The notes under the pieces were generated by a model that saw only the letters and a program-made list of their open reading frames with translations, was not told the origin of the DNA and did no database searches. This document shows positions 18,734 through 28,505 of a stretch of DNA of 34,203 nt, piece by piece. Both the position numbers and the translations under genes were made by a program. This DNA comes from Alphaproteobacteria bacterium TMED62 (GTDB lineage: Bacteria; Pseudomonadota; Alphaproteobacteria; TMED109). The DNA lies in contig NHDP01000023.1 in assembly GCA_002170595.1 (NCBI GenBank), positions 2,555 to 36,757 of the forward strand. The letters are read 5' to 3'. Position 1 is the first letter of the stretch. Every line of letters begins with the position of its first letter.

Positions 18734-19666
18734 ATGATGTTAGATATAAATAGTAAATATAATAGAATAAAAAATATACCTTTAAAAGGTAAGATTATTT
18801 TTAATTATGAACTAGCATCTTATACATGGTTAAAAACAGGAGGTAAGGCAGATATATTTTTTGCTCCTAAAGATACAAATGATTTAAAATTTTTTCTAGA
18901 AAATTTAAATAAAAATATACCTTTTTTTATTTTAGGAGCAGGATCGAATACTTTATTCAGAGATTTAGGTTTTAATGGTGCTGTTATAAAACTAAGTAAA
19001 AGTTTTGATTATATAAAGTTTATTAACAATAAAGAATTTAAAGTTGGAGCGGCAACCAATTGCATAAAAATGGCAAGATTTTTAGCAAAGAATTATACAG
19101 CAGGCTATGAGTTTTTTTCTGGTATACCTGGTTCAATTGGGGGAGCAATAAAAATGAATGCTGGAGCATATGGTTTTGAAACCTCACAGTATCTAATAAA
19201 AATAAAAATTTTAAATAGAAAAAACGGTGAAATAAAAAACATTTTATCAAAAGACTACCAGATGAATTATAGGTATACAAATTTTCCTGATGAATATATT
19301 TTTCTGGAAGGAACTTTTAAGTATTTAAGAAGTAAAAATACAACAGATAGTTTGAATAAAATTAAAAATCTGATTAAAGAAAGACAATTACCCCAGCCAA
19401 TACAAGAAAAAACTAGTGGTTCAACATTTAAAAACCCCAAAAATTTTAAAGCATGGAAGCTTATTCAAGATAGTGGGTGTAAAAATTATAAATTAGGTAA
19501 AGCACATTTGTCTAAAATGCATTCAAATTTTATAATTAATAAAGGTAATGCAACTAGTAATGATATTGAAAGATTAGGTGAAGAGATAATAAAAAAAGTG
19601 TATGAAAAATTTGGTGTAAAATTAGTATGGGAAATTAAAATTATTGGAAGAAAGGGTATTTGTTAA
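18734..19666 (+). CDS. murB: UDP-N-acetylenolpyruvoylglucosamine reductase
   Basis: LKTGGKADIFF, LGAGSNTLFRD, GIPGSIGGAIKMNAGAYG, SGSTFKNP. Confidence 0.96.
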   Translation: MMLDINSKYNRIKNIPLKGKIIFNYELASYTWLKTGGKADIFFAPKDTNDLKFFLENLNKNIPFFILGAGSNTLFRDLGFNGAVIKLSKSFDYIKFINNKEFKVGAATNCIKMARFLAKNYTAGYEFFSGIPGSIGGAIKMNAGAYGFETSQYLIKIKILNRKNGEIKNILSKDYQMNYRYTNFPDEYIFLEGTFKYLRSKNTTDSLNKIKNLIKERQLPQPIQEKTSGSTFKNPKNFKAWKLIQDSGCKNYKLGKAHLSKMHSNFIINKGNATSNDIERLGEEIIKKVYEKFGVKLVWEIKIIGRKGIC

Positions 19667-20575
19667 ATGATTAAGAATATTCTAATAGTTAAAGGAGGTA
19701 AATTTGCAGAAGCAGATGTATCAAGAAAAACAGCAATAAATGTTGAAAAAGCATTAAAATATAAAGGCTACTCTACAAAAGCTATAGAACCACAAGATAA
19801 TTTAATTAGCTTTTTAAATGATAACAAAGAAGATATAGATTTGATTTTCAATGCATTACATGGCTCTTGGGGAGAAGATGGAAAAATTCAAGGGTTATTT
19901 GAATATTTTGAAATTCCATATACTCATTCTGGAGTAAGCGCTTCTGCTATAGGTATGAATAAATTTTTAGCTAAAAGTATATTTATAAATAACAATATTA
20001 CAGTTCCACTGGGTGATATTTTAGATAATAATAGATTGACAATAAAAGAAAACCTAAAAAGGCCTTACATTTTAAAACCTATAAATGAAGGTTCTAGTGT
20101 AGGTATAAAATTAATAAAAGAAGATACCGATATAAGTGAAATTTTAAAAGATAATTATTTAGATTATTTAATAGAAGACTATATTCCAGGAGTTGATTTA
20201 ACAGTTGGGATAATGGATGGTAAAACTACAGGAATGATAGAAGTACATACTGAAAAAGAGATTTATGATTATGAATATAAATATAAAAATAATAAAACAA
20301 AGTATAGGATACCTAATGATTTAGATGAAGATATAAAAAAACAAATTATTTTTTATTCTGAAAAATCATATAGCTTACTTAATTGCAGAGGAATTGCGCG
20401 TGTAGATTTTAGAGTTAATTTGAAGTCAGAAAAACACAAAGTTTACTTGCTAGAAATTAATACCCAGCCTGGACTTACGGAAAACTCACTTTTCCCTAAA
20501 ATAGCTAAAAACGCAGGAATAGAGTTCCCTGACTTGATTGATTGGATTGTAAAAGATGCGGGGTTAAATAGATGA
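19667..20575 (+). CDS. ddl: D-alanine:D-alanine ligase
   Basis: HGSWGEDGKIQGLFE, PYILKPINEGSSVGI, LEINTQPGLTENSLFPK. Confidence 0.95.
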   Translation: MIKNILIVKGGKFAEADVSRKTAINVEKALKYKGYSTKAIEPQDNLISFLNDNKEDIDLIFNALHGSWGEDGKIQGLFEYFEIPYTHSGVSASAIGMNKFLAKSIFINNNITVPLGDILDNNRLTIKENLKRPYILKPINEGSSVGIKLIKEDTDISEILKDNYLDYLIEDYIPGVDLTVGIMDGKTTGMIEVHTEKEIYDYEYKYKNNKTKYRIPNDLDEDIKKQIIFYSEKSYSLLNCRGIARVDFRVNLKSEKHKVYLLEINTQPGLTENSLFPKIAKNAGIEFPDLIDWIVKDAGLNR

Positions 20576-21342
20576 AAAATATATTTAAAATATCACAGAA
20601 AAACTTAAAAAATTTTTTTTTATTATTATTTTTGACTTTTACAATTTCAATCTTCCTTTACCCTTCAATATTTTTTCAATTTAATATAGTAAATAAATAT
20701 ATAAAATATTTAGGGTTTAAATTAGATAATATTCAAGTATCTGGAAATAATAGCGTATTAAAAGAAGATATAATAGATAAAGTAGTTTTTAAAAACTGCG
20801 ACAATTTATTTTGTATAGATCTTAAAAAAAGTAAATTAGAATTAGAAAAGAGTAATTGGATAAAGTCAGTTAAATTGAGATATAGGTTACCTTCAAAGTT
20901 ATTAATAACTATAAAAGAGGAAAAACCAATTTTTATATTAAAAGAGGCTGAAAAAATTACTTTATTAAACGTAGAAGGGAAGAAAATACAAGATTTAGAA
21001 ATTGTATCTAGTAATTATAAAAATTTGCTTATTCTAAGTGGTTATGGAGTTGAAAATAAAATTTTAAATTTATTGAATATTTTTTCCATAAACCCAGCTC
21101 TTTCAGAAGAAATTAAGGAAGCAACTTTAGTATCAAGCAGAAGGTGGTCATTAAAACATTCTGCAAATATTACTATTGAACTGCCAGAAAATAATCCAGA
21201 TAAAGCTTTCTATAAGATTGTTCAATTAGAAAAAAAGTATGGTTTTTTGAACAAAAAACTGAAAAAAATAGATTTAAGAGCCTCTGATAGAATGATTATT
21301 CAGTTGAAAAATATTAGTGATTTGAAAGAAAATGATATATGA
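20572..21342 (+). CDS. ftsQ: Division protein FtsQ
   Basis: N-terminal TM, POTRA-like segment GNNSVLKEDIIDKV...CIDLKKSK, between ddl and ftsA. Confidence 0.88.
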   Translation: MKNIFKISQKNLKNFFLLLFLTFTISIFLYPSIFFQFNIVNKYIKYLGFKLDNIQVSGNNSVLKEDIIDKVVFKNCDNLFCIDLKKSKLELEKSNWIKSVKLRYRLPSKLLITIKEEKPIFILKEAEKITLLNVEGKKIQDLEIVSSNYKNLLILSGYGVENKILNLLNIFSINPALSEEIKEATLVSSRRWSLKHSANITIELPENNPDKAFYKIVQLEKKYGFLNKKLKKIDLRASDRMIIQLKNISDLKENDI

Positions 21343-22589
21343 ATCATAGAAAAAAATTATTGGCCGTTATGGATATAGGGTCTAGTAAAATAAATTGCTT
21401 ACAAACTATCACTGACAATAATGATATTACAAAGGTAATAGGTTTAAGTACCATTGCATCTAAAGGGATTAATTCTGGAATCATAACTGATTATAATTTA
21501 GCTGCTGAGTGTATTACCAAGTCAATAAGAGATTGTGAAAAACAATCTGGTGAAAGTATAACAGAGTTATCTGTATCAATATCCTCGCATAAATGTTTCA
21601 CAAAAGTCATCAGATCAAATATTAAAATAAAAGATGATAGAATATCAGCTTATGATATTAAGGCCTCAATGAACTCAGCATTAGAGGATAATTATTTAGT
21701 GGATAAGAAAGTTATTAATATATCACCTACAGATTATATCATTGATTCTTCGAGGGGTATTATTAATCCTATAAATATGTATGGCGATAAATTAGAAATT
21801 GATTTTCTAGTAACCTACATGGGAATTAACCAATATAAAAATTATGCCCAGTCAATAACTACCTGTAATGTAGATATTCATAGAATAGTATTTTCAAATT
21901 ATGCAGCAGGTTATTCTGTATTAAATGAAAACGAATTAGATCTAGGAGCAATATTAGTTGATATTGGTGCTAGAACAACCTCAATAGGAATGTTTAAAAA
22001 AAATAATTTTATTTTTTCAGATGTTTTAGATTTTGGTGGTAGCAATATAACAGAATCGGTTGCTAGAAAGTTAAGTATCACATTTGAAGAGGCAGAAAAA
22101 TTAAAAGTTTTATATTCTTCTGTAATAGATGCAAGTCAAGAGGAAGATTTAGCATTTGAAGTGCCGTCTATTAATTTTGAAAATGAAAATAATTACATAC
22201 AAATTTCCAGAAGAAATTTATATGAATTAGTACAGCCTTTTTATGAAGAGATTTTAAAATGGGTTTATAACTCAATTAAAAATTCAGGTAAAAAACATCT
22301 TATTGGTAATGTTTTAGTTTTTACAGGAGGAGCTTCACAAATTGATGGATTAACAATCATGGCAAATAATATTTACAATTATAATTCTAGAATAGGAACA
22401 CCTAAAAATATCAAATTTAATAATAATGAATTTTTAGATACATCGCATGCTGTAGTTTCTGGTTTAGTTCAAAATGAAATAAATATTAACATTAAAAATA
22501 CTAATATTTTTAAGGAAAATGAAAGAAATTTGGAAAAGAGAAAAAGCTTTTCTTTTTTAAAGCAGTGGGTAGGAGATAATTTTTTTTAA
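21339..22589 (+). CDS. ftsA: Division actin homologue FtsA
   Basis: AVMDIGSSKINCL, LVDIGARTTSIG, VFTGGASQIDG, C-terminal amphipathic SFLKQWVGDNFF. Confidence 0.96.
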   Translation: MNHRKKLLAVMDIGSSKINCLQTITDNNDITKVIGLSTIASKGINSGIITDYNLAAECITKSIRDCEKQSGESITELSVSISSHKCFTKVIRSNIKIKDDRISAYDIKASMNSALEDNYLVDKKVINISPTDYIIDSSRGIINPINMYGDKLEIDFLVTYMGINQYKNYAQSITTCNVDIHRIVFSNYAAGYSVLNENELDLGAILVDIGARTTSIGMFKKNNFIFSDVLDFGGSNITESVARKLSITFEEAEKLKVLYSSVIDASQEEDLAFEVPSINFENENNYIQISRRNLYELVQPFYEEILKWVYNSIKNSGKKHLIGNVLVFTGGASQIDGLTIMANNIYNYNSRIGTPKNIKFNNNEFLDTSHAVVSGLVQNEININIKNTNIFKENERNLEKRKSFSFLKQWVGDNFF

Positions 22590-22594
22590 CTTTT

Positions 22595-22601
22595 AAAGGA
22601 G
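22595..22601 (+). promoter_or_regulatory. Strong Shine-Dalgarno for ftsZ
   Basis: AAAGGAG 6 nt upstream of the ftsZ ATG at 22608. Confidence 0.7.
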
Positions 22602-22607
22602 TAATAT

Positions 22608-24218
22608 ATGACTATAAATTTAATAGAACCTACTAATGAACAGTTAAAGCCAAGGATAACAGTTATTGGTGTAGGAGGGGCAGGCTGTAATGCAGTAAAT
22701 AATATGATTGAAGCCCATTTGGAAGGGGTTGAGTTTTTAGTAGCTAATACAGATGCTCAATCATTAGCCAATTCTTCAACTGACAGAAAAGTCCAGTTGG
22801 GGGCAAAACTAACAAAAGGTCTTGGAGCTGGTGCTAAACCTGAGATAGGAAGACAAGCTGCTGATGAGTCTTTATCAAACGTTTTAGATCAATTAGAAGG
22901 CACACACATGTTATTTGTAACTGCTGGAATGGGAGGCGGTACTGGTACTGGAGCTGCCCCTGTTATTGCAGAAGCTGCTAGAGAGAAAGGTATACTTACT
23001 GTTGGAGTTGTTACAAAACCTTTTGAATATGAAGGTATTAGAAGAACTAAAATAGCGGAACAAGGTATTAAGGATTTAACTGACTCAGTAGATACTTTGA
23101 TAATTATTCCTAATCAAAATTTATTTAGAATAGCAAATAAAGATACTACATTTACTGAGGCATTTAAAATGGCCGACGAAGTATTATATAACGGTGTAAA
23201 AGGAGTGACAGACCTTATAGTAAAGCAAGGTAGAATAAATTTAGACTTTGCTGATATACAAACTGTTATGCTTGAAATGGGTAAAGCAATGATGGGGACT
23301 GGCGAAGCAGATGGCGAAGATAGAGCTATAAAAGCTGCTGAATTAGCTATTTCTAATCCTTTATTAGACGATACTTCAATTTCAAATGCAAAAGGAGTAA
23401 TAATTAATATTTCTGGAGGAGAGGATGTCAAACTCTATGAAATAGATGAAATAGCCGCACATATTAAAAAACAATGTAAGGAAGATGTAAATCTTATAGT
23501 AGGCAATACTATAGAAAATATTGAGGATGGTAAAATTAGAGTGTCTTTATTAGCATCAGGAATTTCTTCACAAGCTGCTTTTCAAGAGGATGAAATTAAA
23601 AATAACGAAAATATATTTGTTAAGCCTAGATTGGTTTCAAACTCTGAAAGTAAGGAATTAAAAAGTGATAATATTAATCAAACTAAAAGTAAACAAGGAG
23701 ATTTAGAAGATTTTTTATCTAAAGAAATTAATGATGCTTTATTGAAAAATAATAATCAAGTGTTTTCATCAAACCAGGAAGAAAGTAACAAGGATTTCTT
23801 TATTCCGCAAAAGGAAGCTATACCTAATCAAGATAAAACATTAGCTACTAATCCTTTTAAAGAAGCTGATTTACTGAATGCTAATGGTAAAAATAATAAT
23901 AATAATAATGAAAACAGCAGCCTTATTTCTAGATTATCTTCAAATGTTAAGGAAAAAGCTATGAATGTAGGATCAAAAGCAATGTCAATGGTAAGCGAAG
24001 TAGCTATTAAATCCTTAGATAATAAATCTATAAAAAAAGAACAATTACAAAATACAACAGCTACTGATTTTACTGCTAAAGAAAGAGTAGAACCTTCTTT
24101 TATGGGTCTTGATAAAGGTGAAGATAATACTTTAAACTCTTTAGATAAAAACAGTAATTCTATACAAGATAGTAACTACAATAATATACCATCTTTTTTA
24201 AAGAGGAATAGAGATTGA
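22608..24218 (+). CDS. ftsZ: Division GTPase FtsZ
   Basis: [30 protein letters not shown]; long low-complexity linker; C-terminal peptide [11 protein letters not shown]. Confidence 0.99.
   Translation: MTINLIEPTNEQLKPRITVIGVGGAGCNAVNNMIEAHLEGVEFLVANTDAQSLANSSTDRKVQLGAKLTKGLGAGAKPEIGRQAADESLSNVLDQLEGTHMLFVTAGMGGGTGTGAAPVIAEAAREKGILTVGVVTKPFEYEGIRRTKIAEQGIKDLTDSVDTLIIIPNQNLFRIANKDTTFTEAFKMADEVLYNGVKGVTDLIVKQGRINLDFADIQTVMLEMGKAMMGTGEADGEDRAIKAAELAISNPLLDDTSISNAKGVIINISGGEDVKLYEIDEIAAHIKKQCKEDVNLIVGNTIENIEDGKIRVSLLASGISSQAAFQEDEIKNNENIFVKPRLVSNSESKELKSDNINQTKSKQGDLEDFLSKEINDALLKNNNQVFSSNQEESNKDFFIPQKEAIPNQDKTLATNPFKEADLLNANGKNNNNNNENSSLISRLSSNVKEKAMNVGSKAMSMVSEVAIKSLDNKSIKKEQLQNTTATDFTAKERVEPSFMGLDKGEDNTLNSLDKNSNSIQDSNYNNIPSFLKRNRD
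23892..23909 (+). repeat. (AAT)6 microsatellite encoding Asn6 in the FtsZ linker
   Basis: Six consecutive AAT codons followed by GAA. Confidence 0.9.
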
Positions 24219-24286
24219 TAACATAGTTGTAATAATTGTAACAAAAAATTAATAGATTAAATTTTATTCTGGATTAAAATTTTATC

Positions 24287-25210
24287 GTGAGTAAAGTTAT
24301 GCAAAAAACAATAGCGAAAGAAGTAGTATTTGAAGGTAAAGGTTTACATTCTGGTAAAAATTGCCAAGTTAGATTATTGCCTGGATATCAAAATTCTGGA
24401 ATCGTATTCAAGAGGATAGATATACCAGAAGATAATATTATTCCTGCTGATTTTAAGTATATTTCTGATAGTAACCTATGTACTACATTAAAAAGTTATA
24501 ATAGTGATGCAAAAATATTTACAGTAGAACACTTATTAGCTGCTATTAAAGGAAATGATATAGATAATATTTTTATAGAATGTAATTCTTCTGAGATTCC
24601 GGCATTAGATGGTTCAGCTTTAGAGTTTGATTATATTATAAAAAGAGCAGGTATATATAGCTTAGAGAATAGTTTTAAGAAATATATAGTTATTAAAAAG
24701 GAAATTACTGTAAAAAACACTAATGGAAGTAGTATAACTCTTAGTCCTTCAAATGAATTTCAATTAAAGTGTTCAATTGAGTTTCCTGATCCTATTGGGC
24801 AACAAAGTATAGAGTTTAAAAAGCCATTAACTGAAGTATATAAAGATGTTTGCGATGCTAGAACATTTTGCTTTTTTAAAGACATAAAAAAAATGAAGGA
24901 TAATGGTCTAGCTAAGGGTGGCAGTCTTAATAATGCGATAGTAATAAAGAATAATAAAATTTTAAACGAAAAAGGTCTTAGGGACACAAATGAATTTGTA
25001 AAACACAAAGTTTTAGATCTCATCGGTGATTTAGCTTTAGGTAATTATAATTTATTAGGATCTATTGAAGCAATTTGTCCAGGACATAAAATTAATAGAT
25101 TTATATTAAACAAATTATTTTCAAGTTATGATAATTACAAATTAATTGATGAAAGCCAACAAAGTTTAACTTCTAAAGTTAGATCAGGTTTAATAACTAA
25201 CAATATTTAA
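24287..25210 (+). CDS. lpxC: UDP-3-O-acyl-N-acetylglucosamine deacetylase
   Basis: [43 protein letters not shown]. Start GTG 24287 or ATG 24299. Confidence 0.96.
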   Translation: MSKVMQKTIAKEVVFEGKGLHSGKNCQVRLLPGYQNSGIVFKRIDIPEDNIIPADFKYISDSNLCTTLKSYNSDAKIFTVEHLLAAIKGNDIDNIFIECNSSEIPALDGSALEFDYIIKRAGIYSLENSFKKYIVIKKEITVKNTNGSSITLSPSNEFQLKCSIEFPDPIGQQSIEFKKPLTEVYKDVCDARTFCFFKDIKKMKDNGLAKGGSLNNAIVIKNNKILNEKGLRDTNEFVKHKVLDLIGDLALGNYNLLGSIEAICPGHKINRFILNKLFSSYDNYKLIDESQQSLTSKVRSGLITNNI

Positions 25211-25216
25211 AAATAG

Positions 25217-26863
25217 TTACATATTAGAATATCTTGGTCCATCTCCGCCTTCAGGAGGAGTCCAATTAATGTTTTGAAGAGGGTCCTTAATATCACATGT
25301 TTTACAATGAAGGCAGTTTTGAAAATTAATTTGTAATGTAGGACCTTTATTTTCAATATCTATAATTTCATAAACACCAGCAGGGCAATACCTAGTTTCC
25401 GGAGAGAAATATTTATTATAATTATGTTCAATAGGAATAGTATCTTTTAAAAGTTTTAAATGATTAGGCTGATTTTCTTTATGATTAGTACCAGAATAAG
25501 ATACATTAGTTAACCTATCAAAGCTAAAAATATTGTCTTTTTTAGAGGTATATAAAATTTTTGAGGAATTTTTTATATCTTTTAATGAATTATTGTCTTT
25601 TTTGTGATGAGAGAGAGTCCAAGGAGCTTTTCCTCTTAATATTTTTTGATCAATAAAAGTATTTAATGTGCCTAGAAATAGGCCTTTATTAAATCCAGGT
25701 CTCACATTTCTTGATTTATAGAGTTCCTTATAAATAAAACTTCTTTTAAATTTTGTATTGAATTCATAAAGTTCCAAGGAATTTTTGTTTTCAATAGAAT
25801 CCTTATAAAAAGTATCAGCTGCTATAATACCTGATTTCATGGCATTATGAGTACCTTTTATCTTAAGAACATTAAGGGTTCCTGCATCACAACCAATTAT
25901 AAGGCCTCCAGGAAAGGAAAATTTAGGTAATGATTGAAAACCACCTTCATTTAAAGCCCTAGCACCATAGGAAATTCTTTTTCCTTTATTAAGAATAGCC
26001 TTTATTTTTTTATGAGTTTTAAATTTTTGAAATTCCTCATATGGATTTAAATAAGTGTTTTTATAATCTAGCCCTACAACAAAACCAATAGATAGAAGAT
26101 TTTCAGATAATTTATATAAAAAAGAGCCTCCGTAGGCATTGTTGTATAAAGGCCAACCAATCGTATGAAATATATCACCTTTACTCATGACATCATTATT
26201 TATTTCCCATAATTCTTTTAAACCTAATGCAAATGTTTGAAATTGATCATTTCTATATAAATTAAATTTACTGATTAGTTTTTTTCCTAGGTGACCTCTG
26301 CATCCTTCGGCAAAAATTGTTTGTTTTCCGATTAGCGCTATAGCAGGTTCATATGTATCAAGTTTTTTTCCATCTTTATCTATTCCTTTTTCACCTGTAA
26401 TAACTCCTTTTACTTTTTCATAATTGTCATATAAAATTTCTTTAGCAGTAAAACCGGGAAAAATATCAACACCAAGTTTTTCTGCATAGTTTGCTAACCA
26501 TTTACATAAATTACCTAAACTAATTATAAAGTTCCCCTTATTTTTTGTATCGTCAGGTAACAATATTTTTGGAATATCAAAACAATTTTTAGAAGTTAAA
26601 AATGAAAATTTTTCATTTCTAACTTCGGTAGATACAGGTAAATCTAAATTTTTCCAATTAGGCAGTAATTCATTGAGTGCTACAGGGTCTAAAATTGCTC
26701 CTGATAATATATGTGCGCCAACTTCAGATCCTTTTTCAATTATACATACAGAGTGATTAGTATTATTTTCTTTATCCAATTGTTTTAATTTTATAGCTGT
26801 TGATAATCCAGCAGGACCAGCACCGACAATAACTAGATCATATTTCATTTCTTCTAAATGCAT
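25217..26863 (-). CDS. Electron transfer flavoprotein-ubiquinone oxidoreductase
   Basis: VGAGPAGLSTAIKLKQL; FAEGCRGHLGK; GGLIIGCDAGTLNVLKIKGTHNAMKSG; C-terminal CLHCKTCDIKDPLQNINWTPPEGGDGPRY. Confidence 0.96.
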   Translation of the reverse strand: MHLEEMKYDLVIVGAGPAGLSTAIKLKQLDKENNTNHSVCIIEKGSEVGAHILSGAILDPVALNELLPNWKNLDLPVSTEVRNEKFSFLTSKNCFDIPKILLPDDTKNKGNFIISLGNLCKWLANYAEKLGVDIFPGFTAKEILYDNYEKVKGVITGEKGIDKDGKKLDTYEPAIALIGKQTIFAEGCRGHLGKKLISKFNLYRNDQFQTFALGLKELWEINNDVMSKGDIFHTIGWPLYNNAYGGSFLYKLSENLLSIGFVVGLDYKNTYLNPYEEFQKFKTHKKIKAILNKGKRISYGARALNEGGFQSLPKFSFPGGLIIGCDAGTLNVLKIKGTHNAMKSGIIAADTFYKDSIENKNSLELYEFNTKFKRSFIYKELYKSRNVRPGFNKGLFLGTLNTFIDQKILRGKAPWTLSHHKKDNNSLKDIKNSSKILYTSKKDNIFSFDRLTNVSYSGTNHKENQPNHLKLLKDTIPIEHNYNKYFSPETRYCPAGVYEIIDIENKGPTLQINFQNCLHCKTCDIKDPLQNINWTPPEGGDGPRYSNM

Positions 26864-26879
26864 AATATTAAGATAGTAT

Positions 26880-27662
26880 TTATATATACTTTTGCAAAGT
26901 ATTAACCAATATTTTATGTAATTTTATATTATTACATGCTAATATTGTATCATTTGTACCAGGAGTTTTATTATCCCACGTAGTAATTACACCACCTGAA
27001 GCTTCTAAAATTGGAATAATTGCGGCTATATCCCATACTTTTATATTTCTCTCAATTACGCCATCAATAATACCTTCGGCACATCTCATATAACCAAGGG
27101 CGTCAGTTCCCCATCTAATAAAATTTAATTTATTAAATATTTTTTTGTTTAATAAATCATAATTATTGAACATTAAAGGATCTGTAATAGCTATTATAGA
27201 GTTTGGTAAACTTTTATATTTGCTAACTTTTATTTGTGTACCATTGAGATAGGCTTTATTATCAAGGTTCCAATACCTTTCTTTTAAAATTGGTTGATCA
27301 ACCAAACCTAATACATAATTATTTTTATACTTGAGAGATAATAGAAAAGTGAAAACAGGAATACCACTAACAAAGGCTTTAGTGCCATCGATAGGGTCAA
27401 TAATCCAAGTAAAATTTGATTTTTTATTAATACTTTTTAACTCTTCCCCAATTATATTATGATCTGGATAGACAGATTTTATTAATTTTCTTGCTATTTC
27501 TTCAATTTTATAATCTAAGTCAGTAACAATCTGATGTTCAACTTTCTTTTTAAGTAGTTTAGTATTTTTTAATTTGTAATATTTTAAAAGTTCTATAGCT
27601 ATAGTATCAGCAATATAATTAGCTAAAGATAAAAAAGTTGAAATAATGTTTTTTTTTTGCAT
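26880..27662 (-). CDS. Inositol monophosphatase family protein (HisN-type histidinol-phosphatase possible)
   Basis: GEEL, WIIDPIDGTKAFVSGIPVF, WGTDALGYMRCAEGIIDGVIERNIKVWDIAAIIPILEASGG. Confidence 0.88.
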   Translation of the reverse strand: MQKKNIISTFLSLANYIADTIAIELLKYYKLKNTKLLKKKVEHQIVTDLDYKIEEIARKLIKSVYPDHNIIGEELKSINKKSNFTWIIDPIDGTKAFVSGIPVFTFLLSLKYKNNYVLGLVDQPILKERYWNLDNKAYLNGTQIKVSKYKSLPNSIIAITDPLMFNNYDLLNKKIFNKLNFIRWGTDALGYMRCAEGIIDGVIERNIKVWDIAAIIPILEASGGVITTWDNKTPGTNDTILACNNIKLHKILVNTLQKYI

Positions 27663-27705
27663 TTATCTATATTTAATTTCCAATTATAATATATATTGAT
27701 AATAC

Positions 27706-28491
27706 ATGTTATCAAATTTTATACATATCAGATATTTTTTAAAATTAAGCCTGTTTTTTTTGATGCTTAGTTCTTTGTTTTCTTGTGCGACTAATAAAAA
27801 AGATGAAATTGAATATTCAGAAAGAAGTTTATATCAAATATATGCTACGGCACTAAAAAAACTTTTGAATAATGATTATGCAGAAGCTTCATTAGAGTTT
27901 GAAGAAGTTGAAAGGCAACACCCTTATTCTGAATGGGCAAAAAAAGCAATAATAATGTCTGCATATTCAAGTTATAAAAATAGAAACTTTGCAAAAACTG
28001 AAGCTAACTTAAATAGGTTTTTAAATTTATATCCTGCCTCTAACTTTGCTTCATATGCACAGTACTTGCTAGGTATAAACTATTTTGATCAAATAATAGA
28101 AATATCTCGAGATCAAACAGCTGTCAAAAATGCATTAGAAATATTTAAGTTAATTTTAGATAGATATCCTAAATCTAATTATGCTAAAGATGCTTATTTT
28201 AAGATTATTTATTTAGAAAATAAATTAGCGGCTAAGGAAATTGATATAGCTATGACTTATTTAGGTTTGAAAAAATATATCTCGGCCTTAAAAAGGTTTA
28301 AGTATGTGGTTAATAATTATCAGACTACAATTTATACACCTGAAGCATTACACAGGCTAGTGGAAATATATTTAATTTTAGGCGTTGAAGAAGAGGCTTT
28401 AGTAAATGCAAGAGTATTGGGCTATAACTTTCCTGATAGTACATGGTATAAATTGAGTTATAATTTATTAAAAAAGAAAAAGGTTTTTTAA
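27706..28491 (+). CDS. bamD: Outer-membrane assembly lipoprotein BamD
   Basis: Lipobox LFSC; TPR-like YAEASLEFEEVERQHPYSEWAKKA; position before recN-ligA. Confidence 0.92.
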   Translation: MLSNFIHIRYFLKLSLFFLMLSSLFSCATNKKDEIEYSERSLYQIYATALKKLLNNDYAEASLEFEEVERQHPYSEWAKKAIIMSAYSSYKNRNFAKTEANLNRFLNLYPASNFASYAQYLLGINYFDQIIEISRDQTAVKNALEIFKLILDRYPKSNYAKDAYFKIIYLENKLAAKEIDIAMTYLGLKKYISALKRFKYVVNNYQTTIYTPEALHRLVEIYLILGVEEEALVNARVLGYNFPDSTWYKLSYNLLKKKKVF

Positions 28492-28505
28492 AATTTCTGT
28501 TAACC

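Noticed and set aside
23114-23431. 105-aa antisense ORF in ftsZ (and 24760-25023 in lpxC)
   Set aside because: Overlaps the conserved FtsZ core; low-complexity shadow translation rich in S/I/P.
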